A DNA stretch of 64,000 nucleotides from G965198795 sp965198795 (GCA_965198795.1 OZ240674.1:1302001-1366000), one strand, 5' to 3'; shown: positions 8,696-19,158, numbered from the stretch's first letter. The notes: generated from the sequence alone by a model not told the origin. Made by a program: numbers and translations.

Positions 8696-8753
8696 CGCCA
8701 GTATATGAGAACGCGAATTATTCGCAACAAATAACAAACCCGGTTAATTCCTG
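8696..8753 (-). promoter_or_regulatory. Fur-box-like promoter segment, copy 2
   Basis: This is the second copy of the 58-bp segment seen at 6792-6849. Here the 6-1-6 inverted repeat is perfect: GCGAAT-T-ATTCGC at 8713-8725. It lies upstream of the double-PAS chemoreceptor gene. The match to the 19-base Fur consensus is weaker than in copy 1 (about 12 of 19), but the dyad symmetry is better, as if each site had been retained under selection for the dyad. Confidence 0.5.
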
Positions 8754-8779
8754 GAAAAACCACCGGCGGCCCGGGCCTT

Positions 8780-9385
8780 TTATGAGGCGCGGCCAAGCAA
8801 CAGCCAGATGGACAGCCCCGGTTCTTCCATCGCCGCCATCGCATGCGGCGTGTTCGACGGATTATATACAAACCCGCCGCTGTCTCTAGCTTGCCAATCT
8901 CCGCCGGCCTGCCGCCAACGGCCCGGCGTCAGCACCAGATAGACTTCGTCCGGCGGATGGCGATGTTCGGGATAGACGGCGCCCGGCGCCATCAAGGACA
9001 TGCCGATCATCGCGTCCTCGCGCTCCTCAAGACCGCCCGGCCCCACCAGATAGGCCTGCGCGTAATGTTCAAATAAAGGACTGCCGGCCGGAGCCAGGGC
9101 GCCCGGGATCCATGGCAGATCATCCGCCAACGCCTCCAGGGCGCCCGCGACATCGGCAACGGTCCGGGGTCCGCGATTAGCCATCGTTATGGCGTCCGGG
9201 AAATGCGCGGCCGGCGGCGGTTTGACCGCAAACGGCGAGGCTTGAGGGCCAACAGCTTGCGAAAGGCGCGCGAAAGCCCGCGTGACCACGCGTCTCGCCT
9301 CGGCCGCCTCATCGGGAACGGCGGATTGATACGCGGCGAAAAGACAGTCGAGAAGTGTCTGCAAGCGGCGCTCCCGGCTAGTCAT
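8780..9385 (-). CDS. Cupin of the DMSP lyase family (DddL/DddQ-like)
   Basis: This 201-residue protein has a C-terminal cupin with the metal-binding set H141, H143, E147, Y149 and H181 (motifs YPEHRH, DEVYLVL and NTPHAM). These match the HxH...E...Y...H arrangement of the DddQ/DddL/DddW/DddK lyases, which split dimethylsulfoniopropionate into dimethyl sulfide and acrylate. Length and the helical N-terminal half fit DddQ-type proteins. The ATG overlaps the end of the upstream acetyltransferase frame in ATGACTAG, which implies translational coupling. Cupins of this family also include non-lyase members, so the activity is a good hypothesis rather than a certainty. No acrylate genes are nearby. 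Confidence 0.72.
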   Translation of the reverse strand: MTSRERRLQTLLDCLFAAYQSAVPDEAAEARRVVTRAFARLSQAVGPQASPFAVKPPPAAHFPDAITMANRGPRTVADVAGALEALADDLPWIPGALAPAGSPLFEHYAQAYLVGPGGLEEREDAMIGMSLMAPGAVYPEHRHPPDEVYLVLTPGRWRQAGGDWQARDSGGFVYNPSNTPHAMAAMEEPGLSIWLLLGRAS

Positions 9386-9852
9386 GGCTCGCGGCGCCCG
9401 TATCGACGGTCTTTCGAAAATAAACGCGATGGAAACCGGACTCGACAGCCTCGGCGAATGGCTCCCAGCCGAGATGTTCGTAAATGGCGCGGTTCCGGGT
9501 CATCGTGACGTGTGTGTAGAGGCGCATTTCCGTAAAACCGCGCCGGTGCGCCTCCGCCCCGGCAAAGGGCGAGCAGTTGACGGCCCAGCCCGCTACCGGA
9601 CGCCTGAGCGGCGGCCGCCATGTTATCGACCAGCAAGAAACGGGGCCGGTCCTCCAGAACCAGCAAAGCCACGAGGGCGCCCGGGCCGTCCCGCGCGATC
9701 CAGGCCTCGCCGTTGGATATGCGGGCGCCATAATTATCGTCCATGGGTCCGGGCCTCATCCCCATCCGCGGGATGTATTCGGCATAGGCCTGTTCGGCGA
9801 CGGCCTTGATATTCATCCGGTCCTCAACGGACGCCATGCGGAGATTGTCCAT
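9378..9852 (-). pseudogene. GNAT acetyltransferase, frameshifted
   Basis: Two overlapping minus-strand frames make up one GNAT protein. The first (from the ATG at 9852, GAGGG 7 bases upstream) gives the N-terminal half, with AVAEQAYAEYIPRMG and the acetyl-CoA loop GSGLGRQLLA. The second gives the C-terminal half (AEAHRRGFTEMRLYTH, NRAIYEHLGW) and ends at 9378. The switch is at about 9567-9569, where one extra base in a GGG run (CCC on the coding strand) explains the shift; removing it restores a normal protein of about 157 residues. The second frame is native, because its stop overlaps the start of the cupin gene. It could be true decay, a slippage site or an assembly error. Confidence 0.75.
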
Positions 9853-9962
9853 GATCACACCCTCAGTAGACATCTAATTTTCCGGCCATGACAACCTTCG
9901 TTCTCGTTTCGAGGCGCGCGGAAGATCACAGCCCCGTTTCGTTATTCCGGCGCTATTGATCC

Positions 9963-10079
9963 GTCATTTCCGCGCAGGCGGGAATCCAGCCGGGCGGTCC
10001 GCGTTTCAGTTTATCATGAGTAATGGCCCATGATTGAGTAACTAAGGGTGCTCTGGACCCCCGCCTTCGCATGGGTGAC
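9963..10079. repeat. REP/BIME-like element, copy A
   Basis: The element runs from GTCATTTCCGCGCAGGCGGGAATCCAG to a right end TCTGGACCCCCGCCTTCGCATGGGTGAC. The ends are imperfect inverted complements and each can form a small hairpin. It fills most of the gene-free stretch 9853-10278. The internal part has diverged from copies C-G. Confidence 0.8.
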
Positions 10080-10278
10080 GCCCTGGCTTTATTAAGGGAT
10101 CGCCATCCGGACCCCGCACGCGCGGGAAGGGCGCGCCGGCGCCGGCGCGTGACAAAGCCCCGCCCGAACACCGCCGGCCATTGAGTCCGCGCCCGATTGA
10201 ATTCAGACCTTGTTAACGGCTCCACATATATAATTTTAAGATAGTTTAGTGAATTTCTTGCAACGGAGAGAGGAAACA

Positions 10279-10740
10279 ATGGCCAGTTCGGAATTATCAG
10301 TCGAGTCCACCATGCTGGACTCTTCAACGCACGCGGAAATACTGGTGCTGTACCGGGAAAGCACGGACAGCCTGCGTTTCATCAAGAACCTGCAATGGAA
10401 GACCGTCGGCTCCACGTTGTTGGTGTTCTTCGGCTTGATCGCCATCGCGAGAATGGTGGACGCCACCGAGGCGCTCGCCAACAGCTTCCGCCTGATCAGC
10501 GTCCTTATGACCTGCGCGGTCATCTTCACATTAATCATTTACCAATTCTGGATGTACAACGAATTGAAGAAACTAGCGTTTCTCGAACGCCCGCTGTCAA
10601 ACATGTTTCGCATCACGCGGAAGATAAAATCCCGGCGGGAGGGCAACCTGCATCGCTACACGCTGCTGTTTTTCATGATGGCGGTTCTGGGGCTTGGCTT
10701 CATCGTGCTGCACCTCTCTTTGAGGTCGCTAAGCGTGTAA
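10279..10740 (+). CDS. Small three-helix membrane protein of unknown function
   Basis: This 153-residue protein has three predicted transmembrane helices: TVGSTLLVFFGLIAIARM (about 41-58), ISVLMTCAVIFTLIIYQF (about 75-92) and LLFFMMAVLGLGFIVLHL (about 130-147). A basic cytoplasmic-type loop (RITRKIKSRREG) lies between helices 2 and 3. The ATG at 10279 is chosen over an upstream in-frame ATG because GGAGAGAGG lies just before it. An AT-rich stretch at 10215-10245 could hold the promoter. I do not recognise the family. It is a lone gene; no partner is apparent. Confidence 0.65.
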   Translation: MASSELSVESTMLDSSTHAEILVLYRESTDSLRFIKNLQWKTVGSTLLVFFGLIAIARMVDATEALANSFRLISVLMTCAVIFTLIIYQFWMYNELKKLAFLERPLSNMFRITRKIKSRREGNLHRYTLLFFMMAVLGLGFIVLHLSLRSLSV

Positions 10741-11087
10741 ACCTGGTCAAAACGGCGGCAAGACCGCCGGCCCGGCCGTCCCTCGTCCATGAACGGCGCG
10801 ATGGGCCCCGGCGGCCCGGGAGGGCGCACAGGTATGGTTGGCGGCGCTCTTCACGGCGCCCGCCCTTGGAACATGAAACAAGCCGCTCGCCGCCGTCCCC
10901 GGGTTTTGGGAATTATGTATGGCTCCCGCCCGGTTGGCCGGCTCTCATTAATCGATTTTGTCAATTTGAATAATCAAAATAATGAATTGGATCGATTCAG
11001 TCCATCCTGCTATCCCAGCCGCGTGATATGATTAGGCCGTCTAAAATCCGGCGGCGTCTAACCCTCAACCATGCATTGGAGTTTATG
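10741..11087 (+). promoter_or_regulatory. katG upstream region
   Basis: The first 200 bases are GC-rich and show nothing convincing. At 10950-11000 the composition turns AT-rich, with TTGTCA (10958-10963) as a possible -35, an inverted pair ATTTTG...CAAAAT and two copies of ATCGATT flanking it. A peroxide- or iron-responsive operator would be expected here, but none can be named from the sequence. Confidence 0.35.
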
Positions 11088-13265
<2,178 letters not shown>

Positions 13266-13343
13266 GGCGGTCCGGCTCTTTTTTCCCGTCACCCCCGGCC
13301 TCGCCCGGGGGACCCGCGGCTGGAAGAAAGGGACGTTTACGAA

Positions 13344-13380
13344 AACGGCGCGCCGGAAGACCGGGGCGCCGTTTTTTGTT
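13344..13380 (+). terminator. katG terminator
   Basis: The stem ACGGCGC (13345-13351) / GCGCCGT (13366-13372) holds an inner CCGG-AAGA-CCGG hairpin and is followed by TTTTTTGTTT. It lies about 80 bp after the katG stop. Confidence 0.85.
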
Positions 13381-13472
13381 TCCCGCACAAGCGGGAATCC
13401 AGCCGGGCGGCCCGCGTTTCAGAAAGTCATCGAGTGACAGAGGGTTTTCTGGACCCCCGCCTTCGCGGGGAT
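13379..13472. repeat. REP/BIME-like element, copy B (shortened)
   Basis: The left end (TTTCCCGCACAAGCGGGAATCCAGCCGGGCGG) and right end (TCTGGACCCCCGCCTTCGCGGGGATG) of the family are present, with a shorter internal part. It starts inside the T-run of the katG terminator. Further GGGGATGAC-like bases extend to about 13496. Confidence 0.75.
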
Positions 13473-13506
13473 GCGGAGTGTGGATGCGGGGATGACGAAC
13501 TCTTGA

Positions 13507-13567
13507 GGCGCGCCAAAGCCAACCAAGCCATCCTTTTGGCGCGCTATTTGGACAAGACAACCAAAGG
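13507..13567. repeat. Second repeat family, copy 1 (GCGCGCCAAA palindrome)
   Basis: The inverted repeat GCGCGCCAAA...TTTGGCGCGC is followed by GACAAGACAACCAAAGG. The same segment, with a few substitutions, is at 22517-22578. In both places it lies within about 65 bp after a REP-like element. Confidence 0.65.
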
Positions 13568-13583
13568 ACGAACCAATCCGCAG

Positions 13584-13658
13584 TGGTGGGCGCGGCTGGG
13601 ATTGAACCAGCGACCCCTGCCGTGTGAAGACAGTGCTCTCCCGCTGAGCTACGCGCCC
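13584..13658 (-). tRNA. tRNA-Val (CAC)
   Basis: The complementary strand folds as a complete tRNA. The 7-bp acceptor stem GGGCGCG/CGCGCCC is perfect, the D arm is GCTC-AGCGGGA-GAGC, and the anticodon stem CTGTC/GGCAG has loop TTCACAC, so the anticodon is CAC. The T arm is GCTGG-TTCAATC-CCAGC, and the 3' end ACCA is encoded. It reads GUG valine codons. An open frame across the opposite strand is a well-known false call of the kind seen at tRNAs. Confidence 0.96.
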
Positions 13659-13892
13659 TTGAACTCGGGAAAGGCAGGGGTATAGTGCTCCCTCCCCATT
13701 CCTGTCAAGCGGGCACGCACGCCGTAACGGCCTCCCAGCGCAAAGCGGGGAAACTTCGTCGCGTCAAGGCGCACAAGCCCGCGTCTCAGGGACCATTCCG
13801 GCCGAAGCCGGCCTTCTTGTCTCGAAAGAATAGAAAAAATTTGTAACAAACTTTGACTTGGGCCGCGCCGCGCGCCGTCCTAAAAGGACATT

Positions 13893-13960
13893 CCGTTTGA
13901 AAAAAACAGGCCGTTTGAAAAAACAGGCCGTTTGGAAAAAAGCCGTTTGGAAAGGACAGG
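13893..13960. repeat. Four tandem copies of a CCGTTTGAAAAAACAGG unit before glmU
   Basis: Units are at 13893-13910, 13911-13927, 13928-13942 and 13943-13960. They are 18, 17, 15 and 18 bases long and differ mainly in A-run length and a GA/GG change. The array ends 22 bases before the glmU start, inside its probable leader, so copy number could affect expression. Confidence 0.8.
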
Positions 13961-13982
13961 GACGTTTCGTCCGTATTTGATC

Positions 13983-15359
13983 ATGCCCAGCGCCGATAAT
14001 GCCTTTCATGCCGTCATCCTGGCCGCCGGGGCGGGCGCGCGCATGAAATCCACCCTTCCGAAAGTTCTGCACCCGCTCGCCCACCGCCCCATGGTCCGTC
14101 ATGTCCTGGACAGCGTGCTCGCCGCCGGAGCCGGGGACGTGACCATCGTCGCCGGCCCGGACATGAGCGCCGTCCAGGACGCCGTCGCCCCTTATCCATG
14201 CGTCCGGCAAACGAACCCGCTCGGCACCGCCCATGCCGTGCTCGCCGCCCGGGGCGCCCTTCAATCCGCGAGGGACCGGGGCCGGGACGTCATGGCCGTC
14301 TTCGGCGACACGCCGCTGCTGACGCCGGAAACGTTGCGCGCCATGATGGACGCGCGCCGGCGGGACCCGGGTCCCGGCGTCGTCGTCCTTGGATTTGAAC
14401 CAGAAGACCCGGGCGCCTACGGCCGTTTGATCACCGGCGCGGACGGGCGGCTGGAGCGCGTCGCCGAGGCCGCGGACGCGTCGGACGCGGACCTGGCGGC
14501 GGGGCTGTGTAATTCCGGCGTGATTCTGATTGACGGCGCGCACGCCCTCGAATGGCTCGAGCGGATCGATAACGTCAACGCCAGGGGCGAATACTACCTG
14601 ACCGACATCGTCGCCGCCGCCCGCGCGGACGGGCGGACGGCCGCCATCGTCGTCGGTGACGGAGAGGAAGTCCTGGGCGTCAATTCGAAGCGCGAGCTGG
14701 CCGAGGCGGAAGGCGTCATGCAGAGACGGCTGAGAGCCGCCGCGATGGACGCGGGCGTTACCATGACCGATCCCGGGACCGTCTATCTGGCCGCCGACAC
14801 CACATTCGGCCAGGACGTCACGATAGGACCGAATGTCATTTTCGGCCCGGAGGTTTCCGTTGGAGACGGCGTGGAAATCCGCCCTTTTTGTCATATCGAG
14901 GGAACGCGCGTCGGCAAGGGCGCGGTCATCGGTCCCTTCGCCCGGTTGCGGCCCGGCGCCGAACTGAGATCCGGCGTTCATATCGGCAATTTTGTGGAAG
15001 TGAAGAACTCCGTCGTCGGCGAGGGATCAAAGGCCAATCATTTGGCCTATGTGGGCGACTCCGACGTGGGCGCGCGCGTCAACATCGGCGCCGGCGCCAT
15101 TACCTGCAATTACGACGGATACTTCAAGTCCCGGACGGTGATCGGGGATGGCGCTTTCATAGGCTCCAACACGGCCCTGATCGCCCCGGTCACCGTTGGC
15201 GAGGGCGCCATCGTCGGGGCCGGCAGCGCGATAACGAGGCGGGTCGGGGAAGGAGCCCTCGCGGTGACCCGCTCCTCTCAAAGAGAGGTCGAGGGTTGGG
15301 CGGACCGGTTCAACAGCAACCGCGCCGCCGAGAAGGAACGCGCGAGGAGAGGCGATTAA
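13983..15359 (+). CDS. glmU: Bifunctional UDP-GlcNAc pyrophosphorylase / GlcN-1-P acetyltransferase
   Basis: This 458-residue cytoplasmic enzyme makes UDP-GlcNAc for peptidoglycan and LPS. The N-terminal uridylyltransferase domain (1-230) opens with LAAGAGARMKSTLPKVLH, and the DTPLL segment holds the metal-site Asp. The C-terminal left-handed beta-helix (about 255-440) has hexapeptide repeats (IGPNVIFGPEVSVGDG, IGPFARLRPG) and the acetyl-CoA site GAGAITCNYDG. The ATG at 13983 is preferred, since upstream in-frame codons translate the tandem repeat. glmS starts 3 bp after the stop, giving a two-gene hexosamine operon. Confidence 0.96.
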   Translation: MPSADNAFHAVILAAGAGARMKSTLPKVLHPLAHRPMVRHVLDSVLAAGAGDVTIVAGPDMSAVQDAVAPYPCVRQTNPLGTAHAVLAARGALQSARDRGRDVMAVFGDTPLLTPETLRAMMDARRRDPGPGVVVLGFEPEDPGAYGRLITGADGRLERVAEAADASDADLAAGLCNSGVILIDGAHALEWLERIDNVNARGEYYLTDIVAAARADGRTAAIVVGDGEEVLGVNSKRELAEAEGVMQRRLRAAAMDAGVTMTDPGTVYLAADTTFGQDVTIGPNVIFGPEVSVGDGVEIRPFCHIEGTRVGKGAVIGPFARLRPGAELRSGVHIGNFVEVKNSVVGEGSKANHLAYVGDSDVGARVNIGAGAITCNYDGYFKSRTVIGDGAFIGSNTALIAPVTVGEGAIVGAGSAITRRVGEGALAVTRSSQREVEGWADRFNSNRAAEKERARRGD

Positions 15360-15362
15360 TCC

Positions 15363-17186
15363 ATGTGCGGCATCATTGGAATTCTGGGAAAGGCGCCGGC
15401 GGCGGCGCTGTTGTTGGACGGCTTGAGACGGTTGGAATACCGCGGGTACGACTCGGCCGGCGTCGCGACCCTGGTCAACGGCCATATCGACCGGCGCCGG
15501 GCGGAAGGCAAGCTTGGGAACCTGTCCGCCCTGCTGGACGAACGGCCTCTCGCCGGCACGGCCGGCATCGGCCATACACGCTGGGCTACTCACGGCGCGC
15601 CAAACGAGTCGAACGCCCATCCCCACGCCACGCCTGAAGTCGCGCTTGTCCATAACGGCATCATCGAGAATTTCCGCAGCCTTCGCGAAGAGGTCCTGGG
15701 CGCGGGATGCGTCCTCGCGTCCGACACGGACACGGAAGTCGTCACCCACCTGATCTCGCTGGGAATCCGCGCCGGCAAGGACCCGGTCACGGCGACCAGG
15801 GAAACGCTTGACCGGCTGGAGGGGGCTTTCGCTCTCGCCATTATTTTCGCCGGCGAGCACGATCTGATGATCGGAGCGCGGAAGGGAAGCCCGCTCGCGG
15901 TCGGGTTCGGCGACGGCGAGATGTTCCTGGGCTCCGACGCCCTCGCCCTGGCGCCGCTCACCCGGCGGATCATGTACCTGGAAGAGGGGGATTGGGCGGT
16001 TATCCGCGCCGCCGGCGCGGATGTCTTCAACGCGCAGGGAAACACGGTCACCCGGGAGATTCGCCGCACCGAACTCTCCGGCGCCGCCATAGGCAAGGGC
16101 GGTTACCGGCATTTCATGCTAAAGGAAATCTACGAACAGCCCCAGGTCATTGGCGACACGCTGCAAAGCTTCATGAACCCCGCCGAGCGGCGCGTCGCCC
16201 TGCCCGGCCTGCCCTTCGACGCGTCCAGGCTGACCCGTTTGACGCTGATTGCCTGCGGTACGTCCTTTTACGCCTGTCTGACGGCGAAATACTGGTTGGA
16301 ACAACTGGCGGGCCTTCCCGCTGAAGCCGATATCGCGTCCGAATTCCGGTACCGCGAGGCGCCGATGCCCGAGGGCGGCGCGGTGGTGTTCATCTCCCAG
16401 TCGGGAGAGACCGTCGATACATTGGCCGCGCTCCGCCACGCGAGGTCCCGAGGGCAGAAAATCGTCTCCGTGGTGAACGCGCCGGAAAGCGCGATCGCCC
16501 GGGAGTCGGATCTGGTCCTGCCGACTCGCGCGGGTCCGGAAATCGGCGTCGCCTCGACAAAAGCGTTCACCACGCAACTGACCGTTCTCGCGTGTCTGGC
16601 GATCTGGATCGCCCGGGAACGGGGGACCATTGACGCCGGGCGGGAAGCCGCGCTGACCAAGGCCCTGACGGAAGTTCCCGCCCGCGCGTCGGAAGTTCTC
16701 AATCATGACGAGAGCTTGCGGAATTTGGCCGCCAGCGTCGCCGAGGCGCGCGACGTCATCTATCTGGGCCGTGGCCCGAGTTATCCCATCGCCTTGGAAG
16801 GCGCGTTGAAACTGAAGGAAATTTCCTACATCCACGCCGAGGGCCACGCCGCCGGCGAGATGAAACACGGACCCATCGCGCTTATCGACGAATTCGTGCC
16901 GGTTATCGTCCTGGCGCCGGGCGGCGCGTTGCTGGAGAAGACCGTTTCCAATGCCCGGGAGGTCATGGCGCGGGGCGGCCGGGTAATTTTTCTGTCCGAC
17001 CGCCGGGGGATCGAACAAATGGGGAACGGCGCGGAGGCGGTTGTGATCATGCCCGGCGTCGACCCCTTTGTCGCCCCGATTCTCTACGCTATTCCAGTGC
17101 AGCTTCTGGCTTATCACGCCGCCGTCCACAAGGGGACCGACGTGGATCAGCCGAGAAATCTGGCGAAAAGCGTCACCGTCGAATAA
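15363..17186 (+). CDS. glmS: Glutamine-fructose-6-phosphate aminotransferase GlmS
   Basis: This 607-residue enzyme makes glucosamine-6-phosphate, the first step of hexosamine synthesis. The N-terminal glutaminase domain starts MCGIIGILG with Cys2 as the nucleophile, and has RWATHG and HNGIIENF. Two SIS isomerase domains follow (about 280-430 and 450-600), with GTSFYA, SQSGETVDT and the C-terminal DQPRNLAKSVTVE. It is cotranscribed with glmU. The last 40 codons are the usual recognition region for Tn7-type insertion; a diverged extra copy of exactly this part is at 46425-46550. No Firmicute-type glmS ribozyme is present. Confidence 0.97.
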   Translation: MCGIIGILGKAPAAALLLDGLRRLEYRGYDSAGVATLVNGHIDRRRAEGKLGNLSALLDERPLAGTAGIGHTRWATHGAPNESNAHPHATPEVALVHNGIIENFRSLREEVLGAGCVLASDTDTEVVTHLISLGIRAGKDPVTATRETLDRLEGAFALAIIFAGEHDLMIGARKGSPLAVGFGDGEMFLGSDALALAPLTRRIMYLEEGDWAVIRAAGADVFNAQGNTVTREIRRTELSGAAIGKGGYRHFMLKEIYEQPQVIGDTLQSFMNPAERRVALPGLPFDASRLTRLTLIACGTSFYACLTAKYWLEQLAGLPAEADIASEFRYREAPMPEGGAVVFISQSGETVDTLAALRHARSRGQKIVSVVNAPESAIARESDLVLPTRAGPEIGVASTKAFTTQLTVLACLAIWIARERGTIDAGREAALTKALTEVPARASEVLNHDESLRNLAASVAEARDVIYLGRGPSYPIALEGALKLKEISYIHAEGHAAGEMKHGPIALIDEFVPVIVLAPGGALLEKTVSNAREVMARGGRVIFLSDRRGIEQMGNGAEAVVIMPGVDPFVAPILYAIPVQLLAYHAAVHKGTDVDQPRNLAKSVTVE

Positions 17187-17238
17187 GACGGGGAACAAGG
17201 CGCGGCGTAAAAGCGGCTGTCCTTCCCGCTCCCTTTCC

Positions 17239-17369
17239 GTCATTCCCGCGCAGGCGGGAATCCAGTCGGGCGGCGCGCGTTCCGGTTTGTCATGAGTGAT
17301 GGCCAATCAGATGGCCCGTGATCAAGCGGCGAAGGGCGCGCTCTGGACCCCCGCCTTCGCGGGGGTGAC
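17239..17369. repeat. REP/BIME-like element, copy C
   Basis: This is a full-length copy of about 131 bp. The left end is GTCATTCCCGCGCAGGCGGG and the right end is CCCCCGCCTTCGCGGGGGTGAC. The ends are near-complementary with hairpins. The internal part (CATGAGTGATGGCCAATCAG...) is shared almost base for base with copies D-G. Confidence 0.88.
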
Positions 17370-17437
17370 AAGATTAAGGGGCGGAGGCGGCGGAAGGGAG
17401 GCGCCTGGCCGGTTCGTGACCGGCCGCAAGAACCCGG

Positions 17438-17463
17438 ACAAAAGAAAACGGCGGGCCCGCCGT
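17438..17463 (-). terminator. Terminator of porin gene 1
   Basis: On the minus strand ACGGCGGGCCCGCCGT (17448-17463) is followed by TTTTCTTTTG, 29 bp after the porin stop. The stem has essentially no spare loop, so the tip would open. The equivalent in unit 2 has 10 more bases in the loop. Confidence 0.75.
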
Positions 17464-17491
17464 CTCCTTGTTCAAGTCTCAAGGGAGAAAC

Positions 17492-18751
17492 TTAGAACTT
17501 CACGCGCATGCCGGTGAAAGCGGCGTGTATGGCGTCGTATTTGTTGGTGTCGGCGGAAGAAACTTTACTCAGATTGTAGTAACGATAACCGAGATAGAGT
17601 TCCGAGCCGACCTTGTCGAGATTCTGAACCACGGCGCCGCCGAGGGCGTAGGCCTTGCCTCCTTTTCGCAACACGTTGCGATAGGAACCGCCGTCGGCCT
17701 GGAAGGTCGTGGTCCCCAGCGGGGTCAACTTGGCACCATAGAACAGCTTGCCATAGTAAAACCGGCCAGTCCGCTTCTTCACCTTCACGTCCTCTTCATC
17801 AATCACCGCATCTCTATCTCTGAACGTACGGCTGGCGGAGGCGAAGGTCAAACCAGCGCCGCTGTCGTGCTTGACGGAGAACGAACCGTTGAAGCCTTTA
17901 AAACCGGTGGCCCCGACGGTTGTGTTTTGGGTGTTGACATAGGATCTGGTTTGGGCGTTGACATAGGAGACGGCGCTCTGGAACTTAACGCCGCCGAACT
18001 TGCCGGCGTACCGCAGGGAGACGTCGTTGGCGTCGCTGCCGGAGACATTGGAAGCCGATATCTTGAAACCGGCGACGGTCGGCGTGTCGTAACGGATAAT
18101 GTCATCCCGGCTGAGACCGTCGAAGTTGTTATAAACACTGCTGGTCGTGGCGAAAGTAGCCCGGCTGTCCTTAGTCGCAGCTGTGTCACCGGGGACACCC
18201 ATCGTCAAAGGGTTGCCATCGGCGACGTCCTTGCTGCGGCGGAACTGCAAGCCGCCCGCGATGTCGGCCACGCTGGAATAGAGCGCGACGCCCGGCGACA
18301 GATCGACTTCCGACGTGCCGTTGGACGCGGTGTTGGCCTGGCCCATGGTGAGACGGCCGAACTGTTTGTGGTCGATGTGGACGTTCAAGAGCCGTTCAGT
18401 GAAGTTGTTCGTGCCCCCGCCGCGCAGGCCTCCGGGCGCGTTCGACACGCTTGCGGACGGGTTGGACGAAAAAGCAACCTCCATGTTGGAGCCGACGGAA
18501 ACGGCCTCGTTCAGCTTGCCCTTGGCGACGAAACGCACACGGGTGTTGCTGTTGGTGTTATCGACGTGGGTCACCTCGGAGCCTTTGCCGTCACGGTAGT
18601 ACAGAACGGCGCGGTTCACTTGACCGGAAACCGTAAGGTTATTGTCGTTGCCGCCGGCGATCGAGCCGGCCTGTGCAGGGGAAACCGGAGCGGCGACCGC
18701 GAACAGAGCGGCGGCGGCGACGGAACCCTTAAGAACAGTCTTGATAGTCAC
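17492..18751 (-). CDS. Outer-membrane porin, copy 1
   Basis: This 419-residue beta-barrel porin allows diffusion of small solutes. The start is GTG at 18751 with GGAGA 7 bases upstream, followed by a signal peptide (VLKGSVAAAALFAVAAPVSPAQA). The mature protein opens with the typical NLTVSGQVNRAVLYY strand and ends with the outer-membrane insertion signal ...AFTGMRVKF (terminal Phe). Internal motifs RLTMGQANTASNGTSEVDLS and VSLRYAGKFGG are typical of Gram-negative porins. It is a near-duplicate of 20060-21295: the N-terminal half is almost identical, while changes and in-frame indels cluster at about residues 175-200, 225-235, 260-275 and 295-310, likely loops. It has its own terminator. Confidence 0.92.
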   Translation of the reverse strand: MTIKTVLKGSVAAAALFAVAAPVSPAQAGSIAGGNDNNLTVSGQVNRAVLYYRDGKGSEVTHVDNTNSNTRVRFVAKGKLNEAVSVGSNMEVAFSSNPSASVSNAPGGLRGGGTNNFTERLLNVHIDHKQFGRLTMGQANTASNGTSEVDLSPGVALYSSVADIAGGLQFRRSKDVADGNPLTMGVPGDTAATKDSRATFATTSSVYNNFDGLSRDDIIRYDTPTVAGFKISASNVSGSDANDVSLRYAGKFGGVKFQSAVSYVNAQTRSYVNTQNTTVGATGFKGFNGSFSVKHDSGAGLTFASASRTFRDRDAVIDEEDVKVKKRTGRFYYGKLFYGAKLTPLGTTTFQADGGSYRNVLRKGGKAYALGGAVVQNLDKVGSELYLGYRYYNLSKVSSADTNKYDAIHAAFTGMRVKF

Positions 18752-19027
18752 TTTTGTCTCTCCTTCACCATAATCAGGCGTTTTTCGAGGGTGGGCTTTA
18801 TCGCCCAGTTCCGGGAACCGAAATTCCCGCAGGGCCGAGCGTGACGCGAAGCCACGGGCGCCCGCTCCCTGCGATGGAACAATCGCTGAACTCTCCCTGG
18901 AACGAAACAGCCGTCCGCGCGCCGGACCACTTTTTTTTGACGCCCGTTGCAAAAATACAACATCCGTGACGTCCCCGCCGAAACGCCCGGGCTCTTACCC
19001 CGTTATTTCCGCTCCCGCTTCCTGTTT

Positions 19028-19158
19028 GTCCTTCCCGCGCAGGCGGGAATCCAGTCGGGCGGCGCGCGTTCTGGTTTATCATGAGTGATCGCCAATCAGA
19101 CGGCCCGTCATCAAGCGGCGAAGGGCGCGCTCTGGACCCCCGCCTTCGCGGGGGTGGC
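19028..19158. repeat. REP/BIME-like element, copy D
   Basis: This full-length copy lies between porin 1 and the coiled-coil gene, in the gene-free stretch 18752-19338. That stretch also holds the porin leader and the coiled-coil gene terminator. The left end has GTCCTTCCC instead of GTCATTCCC, and the right end has GGTGGC instead of GGTGAC. Copy F shares both changes. Confidence 0.88.

Noticed and set aside
8641..8871. Small minus-strand frame between the chemoreceptor and the cupin
   Set aside because: It runs across the duplicated Fur-box segment and the end of the cupin gene, with no ribosome site or resemblance to a family.
13434..13685. 83-codon frame over the tRNA (ending in the familiar ARLGLNQRPLPCEDSALPLSY)
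   Set aside because: This translation is produced by the antisense of tRNA genes and is a well-known annotation artefact.
13893..13960. Possible CRISPR array
   Set aside because: Units of 15-18 bp are directly adjacent without spacers; no cas genes are in the window.
17064..17190. glmS ribozyme or other riboswitch
   Set aside because: The leader between glmU and glmS is 3 bp and no conserved fold is present; this ribozyme is a Firmicute feature.
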